Shown here in pieces: positions 9,253 through 13,081 of a stretch of DNA of 13,081 nucleotides. This DNA comes from JBHJGM01 sp964405825 (GTDB lineage: Bacteria; Verrucomicrobiota; Verrucomicrobiia; Opitutales; JBHJGM01): positions 1-13,081 of the forward strand of contig CAYOPI010000082.1 in the NCBI GenBank assembly GCA_964405825.1, in the 5' to 3' direction. Position numbers and translations under genes: made by a program. Position 1 is the stretch's first letter, and each line of letters opens with the position of its first letter. The notes under the pieces were generated by a model, which saw only the letters and a list, made by a program, of their open reading frames with translations, was not told the origin of the DNA and made no database searches.

Positions 9253-10341
9253 TCAAAGCGCGGTGCCGCGGTCGGCCGACCGACGGGCCAGCGCCTCGAC
9301 CGGCCACTCGTCGTGGGTCAGCTCCTGCAGGGGCAGGTCGATGCGATCGCCGTGCAGGCTGGCGAGGTAGGCCCCGAAGATGACCTCCATCGTCTGCCGC
9401 GCAGAAGCGTGCCCGGTGTGCGGTTCGTCGCCGCCATCGAGCCAGGCAACGTGCGCCTGCGTCCAGGTGAGCCAGTGGTCGTGCTCGGGTGCTTCGAAAC
9501 GTCCGGGCCCGTTTGAACCGTGCCACTCCAAGAACGCTTCATTGCGCACGTACAGGACGCCGTCGCTGCCCACGAGCGTCATCACCGGCGCGCCTTCGAT
9601 GGGCTTGCCGGAGTCGGATTCGCGCGCGCAAAGGCCGCGTCCGCCGTCGAGGAAGCCGCGCACCCCGTTGGCAAATTCAAAGACCGCCAGGGCGTGCTCC
9701 TCCATCGCGTGGCCGTAGCCGCGGAACGCACCCACGCGCGCCTGCCCCATCACGTAACGCACGGGCAGGTCGTCGTTGAAGAAGCGAAACATGTCGATCC
9801 AGTGCGTGCCCCATTCGGACAGGTCCCACCCCTCCAGGCCCGCGCAGCACAGCAGCGGCTGCCCGAGCGCGCCGCCGAGGAAAAGCTCTTTGGCCTTCAT
9901 GAAGGCGGGCCGGTGCCGGCGGATGTGGGCCACCTGAATCTTCACGCCCGTTCGCGCCACGCAGGCGTCGACGCGGGCAATTTCGGCGGGGGAGGCCAGG
10001 TAGGGCTTCTCGCAGAGAATTCCCTTCACCCCCGAATCGGCCGCCGCCTCGATCATCTCGGCATGCAGGCCCAGGTAGGTGCCGATGGTCACGATGTCGG
10101 GCTGGGCCTTCGCCAGCATCTCGCGGTAGTCAACGAAGCCTTCACAGGGGAAGCGCTCCTGAAAGGCGGCGAGGTTTGCTGCGCTGATGTCGGCGGCCGC
10201 GACGAGTTCGGTGCGCCCGCAACGGCCCAGCACCTCGGCATGGGTGTAGCCGATCTGGTGGCCGCCGCCCTTGGCCCAGGTGGGCGGGCCGGCCTTGCCC
10301 ACGCCGATGACGGCGGCGGTGTAGGTGCGCGCGTTGCTCAT
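9253..10341 (-). CDS. Gfo/Idh/MocA-family sugar oxidoreductase
   Basis: This is a 362-residue NAD(P)-dependent oxidoreductase of cytoplasmic type, typically acting on sugars or inositols. The N-terminal Rossmann motif 'VIGVGKAG' (11-18) is followed by an unusual Gly/Pro-rich stretch (19-31) before the expected helix, then 'ELVAAADIS' with Asp51 at the end of beta-2. The family's 'CEKP' motif is at 110-113, and 'GTHWIDMFRFF' (178-188) carries the His180/Asp183 pair of the catalytic region. I chose the ATG at 10341 because the frame's 17-codon upstream extension lies inside the thuA-like gene. This ATG overlaps that gene's TGA by four bases (ATGA), which suggests translational coupling. By analogy with ThuB, which makes keto-sugars, it may oxidise a sugar to a keto derivative. 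The exact substrate is unknown. Confidence 0.92.
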   Translation of the reverse strand: MSNARTYTAAVIGVGKAGPPTWAKGGGHQIGYTHAEVLGRCGRTELVAAADISAANLAAFQERFPCEGFVDYREMLAKAQPDIVTIGTYLGLHAEMIEAAADSGVKGILCEKPYLASPAEIARVDACVARTGVKIQVAHIRRHRPAFMKAKELFLGGALGQPLLCCAGLEGWDLSEWGTHWIDMFRFFNDDLPVRYVMGQARVGAFRGYGHAMEEHALAVFEFANGVRGFLDGGRGLCARESDSGKPIEGAPVMTLVGSDGVLYVRNEAFLEWHGSNGPGRFEAPEHDHWLTWTQAHVAWLDGGDEPHTGHASARQTMEVIFGAYLASLHGDRIDLPLQELTHDEWPVEALARRSADRGTAL

Positions 10342-11042
10342 GACAGCAGCCAGGTAACCGTGTTGACAAAGAGTGTGCGCAGGGCCGGGCACTCGAGTGA
10401 CGTGAGGTCGTGGCCGTTGGCCAGGTAGGCGGTTTTGCCGGCCCCGTCGATGCGTCCGCCCTCACCGGTCATGACCATCGGGTGGTGGTGCGTGGGACCG
10501 GTGGCGGCAGCGTGGATCTGCAGCTTCATGTCGCCGGGCACCTGCAGGTTGTAGTACAGTTCATCCTCGAGGGTGTAGTCCTCAACGCCGGCGATCACCG
10601 GGTGGCCGGTGTCCTTCACCTGCACGCTCCAGCGGTCGTAGGCCGTGTGCGCGGAGATGGACCAATTCCATTGAAACCCCAGGAGGTGGCCAAAGCCCGG
10701 CCAGGTGTCGTAACTGGCGATACCCCCGTGGTAGCCCAGGAGGGGTTTGCCCGAGGCTACGAAATCGGCGAGGACCGCCTTGCGCGCGGGCGAGACCTCG
10801 GGGTAGGGGATGGGCGTGGCAAAAGTGATCTGAGGCGACTGGCTCCAGAAAAACCCCAGCGCCAGGAAAAGATCGGAGGACTCGAGCCCGTCAAAGGCCT
10901 CCGGGCCCTCGACGTAGTCCAAAGCGTAGCCCGCACCCAGCCACTCTCCAAAGATCGCCGCCTGCTCGCCGACCGGGTGGCAATCCACGCCGCCCCCGTG
11001 GATGCGAATGCGCCTGGTGGCCGGAGCCGCAGAGGGGTTCAT
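10338..11042 (-). CDS. ThuA-like (trehalose utilisation) protein
   Basis: This is a 234-residue protein with a ThuA-type GATase-like fold, without a signal peptide, so presumably cytoplasmic. ThuA proteins accompany Gfo/Idh/MocA enzymes in trehalose and other sugar pathways, and their biochemical role is not firmly settled. Visible family marks: 'IRIHGGGVDCHP' near the N-terminus (12-23), 'VASGKPLLGYHGGIASYDTWPGFG' spread over 95-118 with the typical Tyr-His-Gly-Gly, 'HHHPMVMTGEGG' (185-196), and 'TAYLANGHD' (204-212). The ATG at 11042 is preferred over an upstream TTG at 11078, which would add 12 Arg/His-rich residues. It overlaps the downstream oxidoreductase gene by four bases and is the first gene of the minus-strand unit ending in the trmH-like gene. 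It is divergent from rpsU. It has no Shine-Dalgarno motif. Confidence 0.88.
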   Translation of the reverse strand: MNPSAAPATRRIRIHGGGVDCHPVGEQAAIFGEWLGAGYALDYVEGPEAFDGLESSDLFLALGFFWSQSPQITFATPIPYPEVSPARKAVLADFVASGKPLLGYHGGIASYDTWPGFGHLLGFQWNWSISAHTAYDRWSVQVKDTGHPVIAGVEDYTLEDELYYNLQVPGDMKLQIHAAATGPTHHHPMVMTGEGGRIDGAGKTAYLANGHDLTSLECPALRTLFVNTVTWLLS

Positions 11043-11176
11043 GCCCGCGTTATGCCGGTGTGGACGACGGCAGCGCAAGGGAATACGGGTGGCTGACCGG
11101 TGCCTTCCGCGCTTGACGAAAGAGGCCGTTTGCTGTGTGTTTTAGAGTTTTCCGCCAAAACCGACTGTAGCTCCGT
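11043..11176. promoter_or_regulatory. Divergent thuA-like / rpsU promoter region
   Basis: These 134 bp separate two divergent starts. On the plus strand TTGACG (11113-11118) is a good -35 hexamer. A 17-bp spacer leads only to TGTGTT (11136-11141), a poor -10, so the rpsU promoter call is tentative. The 45 bases before rpsU are AT-rich relative to the surroundings, which fits a promoter and leader. I see no ribosome binding site for either gene. Confidence 0.35.
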
Positions 11177-11377
11177 ATGCCCGTAGAAGTTCGTATCCGC
11201 AAAGGTGAACCCATGGAAAAGGCCCTGCGCCGGCTCAAGAAGAAGCTGGACCGCGAGGGGGTCATCCGCGACGTGCGCGCCAAGCGCTACTTTGAAAAGC
11301 CGTCGGAGACCAAGCGCCGCAAAAAGAAGGTCTCCGCCTTCAACAACATGCTGCGCCAGCGCTACGAGAACCAGTAG
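11177..11377 (+). CDS. rpsU: Small ribosomal subunit protein bS21
   Basis: This is a 66-residue basic protein of the 30S subunit that sits near the 3' end of 16S rRNA, next to the anti-Shine-Dalgarno. The match to S21 is direct: 'MPVEVRIRKGEPMEKALRRLKKKLDREG', then 'REGVIRDVRAKRYFEKPSE' and a Lys/Arg-rich 'KRRKKK' segment, with normal family length. No GGAG-like motif lies in the 20 bases before the ATG at 11177. The gene is single, followed by hairpins and a good intrinsic terminator, and divergent from the thuA-like gene. Confidence 0.96.
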   Translation: MPVEVRIRKGEPMEKALRRLKKKLDREGVIRDVRAKRYFEKPSETKRRKKKVSAFNNMLRQRYENQ

Positions 11378-11380
11378 CCC

Positions 11381-11412
11381 CCCGGTTTCGGCCAGGCTGG
11401 AACCGGGCCTGG
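11381..11412 (+). other. Two mutually exclusive hairpins just after rpsU
   Basis: CCCGGTT (11381-11387) can pair with AACCGGG (11401-11407). Alternatively CCAGGC (11392-11397) can pair with GCCTGG (11407-11412). The second option is followed by four Ts at 11420-11423. They could be a weak first terminator or a 3'-end stabilising structure for the rpsU mRNA. Confidence 0.4.
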
Positions 11413-11426
11413 CTTGTGCTTTTCTC

Positions 11427-11464
11427 ATCCCCGAGGCGCCCCGGCGCTTTCGAGGATTTTTTTT
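11427..11464 (+). terminator. rpsU: Intrinsic terminator of rpsU
   Basis: A hairpin with stem ATCCCCGAGGCGC (11427-11439), loop CCCG (11440-11443) and imperfect partner GCGCTTTCGAGGAT (11444-11457) is followed by an eight-T run (11457-11464). The inner GCGC pairs and the outer ATCC/GGAT pairs are perfect, and the middle has one mismatch, one wobble and one bulge. This is the best rho-independent terminator in the window. Confidence 0.75.
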
Positions 11465-11504
11465 GCGCACCGCTGCAAACGCGGCGATGGTAACCATCAG
11501 ACAG

Positions 11505-12575
11505 ATGCCCGAGGTCTACCCACAGCTGTCGTTATCCACCTGCTGGCTGTCGCACCGGCACGATGACGGCTACGAGATGCTCTGCGAAGTCGCCGACCTT
11601 GGCTTTGACTTTGTTGAGCTGGGCCATGGCACGCGGGTGTCGTTGGTGCCGGGCATCTTTAAAGCGTTGGCCGAGAACATTGTACGGGTCTCCTCCACCC
11701 ACAATTTCTGTCCGCTGCCACCGGGAGTGAACGTGGCCGCGCCCAACCTTTTCCAGCCGTCCTCATCCGACCAGCGCGAGCGCGACCAGTGGCGGCGGCA
11801 GACGCTGCGCTCGGTGGACTTCGCGCACAGCCTGGGCGTGGACCGGGTGGTGGCGCACATGGGCAGCATGCTCTTTTTCTGGGGCAGTCCGGCGAAGGCC
11901 TTCAAGGCTGCCCGGGGCGAGCGCACCGCCGAGGAACTGGCGGCCGACCCAAAGTACCAGCGCATGCGAGAATCCCTTCTCAAGAAGCTGCGCAAGGGTG
12001 CGCCCCGCCACGTTGATCGCGTGCTGGAGTGCCTGAAGGCCGTCCACGACCAGTGTTACGACAAGCAGGTCATGTTGGGGGCGGAGAACCGTGAGGGCCT
12101 GCTCGAACTTCCCCTGGACGAGGCCTTCATCGACTTTCTGGACGCCGCCAACAAGGACCTCGCGATGATCGGCTGCTGGCACGATGTCGGCCACGCCAAG
12201 CTCAAGGAGCAGATGGGCTTCATCGATCAGAAGGAGTTTCTGCAGAAGCACCACGAGCGCATCATCGGCTGGCACCTGCACGACGTGACCCCGCTGGGCA
12301 AGGACCACCACGAGATCGGCGCCGAGGACGGCACGGTCGACTGGCAGATGGTCCGGCGCTTCATCCGGCCCGACCAGGTGTGTGTGCTGGAGTTGAGCCC
12401 GCGCCTGTCCAAGACCCAGGTCGAACGCAGCCGCGACTACATCCTCACGCTCTTTGGCCGCGAACCCCTGGGCGTCACTTCATCCGACGAGCCCGCGACG
12501 CCGCCGGACGCTCCGCTCGAAAACATCGAAGCCACCGTCACCCCGCCCGAAAAGAACAAGGCGGCTTCGGGCTGA
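11505..12575 (+). CDS. TIM-barrel sugar isomerase/epimerase (AP-endonuclease-2 fold)
   Basis: This is a metal-dependent TIM-barrel enzyme of the xylose isomerase-like / AP_endonuc_2 superfamily. From the ATG at 11505 it has 356 residues; the ATG at 11487 would add six. Family marks: 'LSTCWLSHRHDDGYEML' near the N-terminus, 'STHNFCPLP' (64-72), and a full set of candidate metal ligands: Glu194 in 'GAENREG', His226-Asp227 and His230 in 'CWHDVGHAK', His257 and His259-Asp260 in 'GWHLHD', and Glu296 in 'LELSP'. The last 35 residues are a Pro/Glu/Ala-rich tail without fold. The rpsU terminator ends only 23-41 nt upstream, so expression must come from a promoter overlapping it or from read-through. 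It may act with the sugar permease and oxidoreductase nearby, but the substrate is unknown. It is not a DNA-repair endonuclease IV by length or motif. Confidence 0.88.
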   Translation: MPEVYPQLSLSTCWLSHRHDDGYEMLCEVADLGFDFVELGHGTRVSLVPGIFKALAENIVRVSSTHNFCPLPPGVNVAAPNLFQPSSSDQRERDQWRRQTLRSVDFAHSLGVDRVVAHMGSMLFFWGSPAKAFKAARGERTAEELAADPKYQRMRESLLKKLRKGAPRHVDRVLECLKAVHDQCYDKQVMLGAENREGLLELPLDEAFIDFLDAANKDLAMIGCWHDVGHAKLKEQMGFIDQKEFLQKHHERIIGWHLHDVTPLGKDHHEIGAEDGTVDWQMVRRFIRPDQVCVLELSPRLSKTQVERSRDYILTLFGREPLGVTSSDEPATPPDAPLENIEATVTPPEKNKAASG

Positions 12576-12598
12576 ATTCGCGTTGGGCCGGCCCGGCG
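12576..12598. other. Short convergent intergenic with GC palindrome
   Basis: The 23 bp between convergent stops contain a perfect 10-bp palindrome, GGGCCGGCCC (12585-12594). It could contribute to a bidirectional terminator, but it has no T-run and no loop, so this is weak. Confidence 0.3.
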
Positions 12599-13081
12599 CT
12601 AGGGAGCGGCGATCGGGCAGGCCACGATGACGTACTTAAAGAAGGCGTTGGGGTTCGCCGAGGTGATGGGAATTTCCACGGTCAGGCGGCTGCCATCGCC
12701 CAGGATTGGCAGGGGCGTGTCGACGCCCTCGACGCAAACTTCGGTCAAGGCGGTGACCGTGCCGGTGTTCAGGTCGATCTGTTCGACGCCGTAGCACAGC
12801 CCTGCCTCGGTATCGATGCTCAGCAGGAGCTTGGGTTCGGTGGGGGTGCCGCCAGTGGCCGCCCCGCCGCTGGCCAGGGAGTCCTCGATGCCCTCGATCT
12901 CGGGCTTCCGGAAAACGAAGCCGATGGTGTAATCCTCGGTTTCGTTGAGTACGGGGTCGTCGTCGATTTCGAAGAAGTAGCCGAAGTCCAGCTGCTCGCT
13001 CAGGCGCACCGTGGTGGTCTCGCCGTCGTCGTTGGTGGTGGTCTCGATGCCCGCGCCGGCGGGTAGGGTTGTGTAGGTGAT
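12599..13081 (-). CDS. C-terminal part of a probable exported protein, function unknown
   Basis: The frame is open from the right edge to a TAG at 12601-12599, giving 160 visible residues. The true start lies outside the window; the GTG at 13009 is an internal valine. The sequence is acidic, Thr/Asp/Gly-rich and predicted beta-rich, as in cell-surface or exported repeat proteins: 'ETTTNDDGETTTVRL', 'EIDDDPVLNETEDYTIGF', a flexible Gly/Ser/Thr linker ('ASGGAATGGTPTEP'), then a short beta segment. It ends 'SANPNAFFKYVIVACP'. An Asn-Pro-x-x-Phe-Phe ending is common at the end of surface proteins in Verrucomicrobia, as I recall. There are two cysteines about 21 residues apart (in 'GLCYG' and 'EVCVE') and one at the end. 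I cannot name a family. It is convergent with the TIM-barrel gene. Confidence 0.75.
   Translation of the reverse strand: MTYTTLPAGAGIETTTNDDGETTTVRLSEQLDFGYFFEIDDDPVLNETEDYTIGFVFRKPEIEGIEDSLASGGAATGGTPTEPKLLLSIDTEAGLCYGVEQIDLNTGTVTALTEVCVEGVDTPLPILGDGSRLTVEIPITSANPNAFFKYVIVACPIAAP

Noticed and set aside
9520..10428. 302-codon plus-strand open frame opposite the oxidoreductase
   Set aside because: The Gfo/Idh/MocA motifs on the minus strand are decisive; this is its complement.
11113..11141. Firm sigma-70 promoter for rpsU
   Set aside because: The -35-like TTGACG is good but the hexamer at 17-bp spacing, TGTGTT, is poor, so it stays tentative.

Overview
The window looks like a GC-rich chromosomal segment from an environmental bacterium, most likely a member of the Verrucomicrobiota (Opitutae-like). 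The reasons are the gyrase sequence style (GyrA with the Asp-Pro-Pro-Ala-Ala stretch before the catalytic Arg-Tyr, GyrB with a long insert after TOPRIM), the mix of ThuA, Gfo/Idh/MocA, FHS-type MFS and AP-endonuclease-2 sugar proteins, and a cell-surface-like protein ending in an 'NPNAFFK' motif. This placement is from family resemblance only. There is no rRNA here to confirm it. A 100-N run shows that the sequence is a draft scaffold.

Layout: (1) 1-4807, minus strand: gyrB then gyrA, the two DNA gyrase subunits. gyrA runs off the left edge, and gyrB is broken near its 3' end by the N gap. (2) 4937-6567, plus strand, divergent from gyrB: an Rrf2-family regulator with no cluster-ligating cysteines, followed by an exported protein with a GATase/ThuA-like fold and a PKD-like C-terminus. 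A strong hairpin at 6601-6632 closes this unit. (3) 6955-8439, plus strand: an MFS transporter of the FHS (fucose/glucose permease) type with an unusual ~100-residue loop before its last helix. Its stop codon abuts that of the convergent trmH-like gene. (4) 8440-11042, minus strand, a compact transcription unit in the order thuA-like, Gfo/Idh/MocA oxidoreductase (ATGA overlap), TrmH-type RNA methyltransferase. (5) 11177-11377, plus strand: rpsU (ribosomal protein bS21) with a good intrinsic terminator. (6) 11487 or 11505 to 12575, plus strand: a TIM-barrel sugar isomerase/epimerase. (7) 12599-13081, minus strand: the 3' end of a large Asp/Thr-rich, probably exported protein.

How the genes may work together: replication and translation housekeeping genes (gyrB/gyrA, rpsU, trmH) are interleaved with a scattered carbohydrate toolkit: sugar permease, ThuA-like protein, NAD(P)-dependent sugar oxidoreductase, and TIM-barrel isomerase. 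Together these could import a sugar, oxidise it to a keto-sugar and rearrange it, as in trehalose (ThuA/ThuB) or 3-keto-glycoside pathways. The substrate cannot be read from the sequence.

The most notable observations are: non-standard residues at two quinolone-pocket positions (GyrA Gln83; GyrB Phe at the Lys447 position); the absence of recognisable Shine-Dalgarno motifs in front of every gene; an 8-bp perfect inverted repeat in the rrf2/gyrB divergent promoter; a piece of a probable interspersed repeat between gyrB and gyrA; and the long loop in the MFS protein. I did not find a defence system, mobile element, CRISPR array or tRNA/rRNA gene. I see no convincing new multi-gene system, and most of the window is ordinary.
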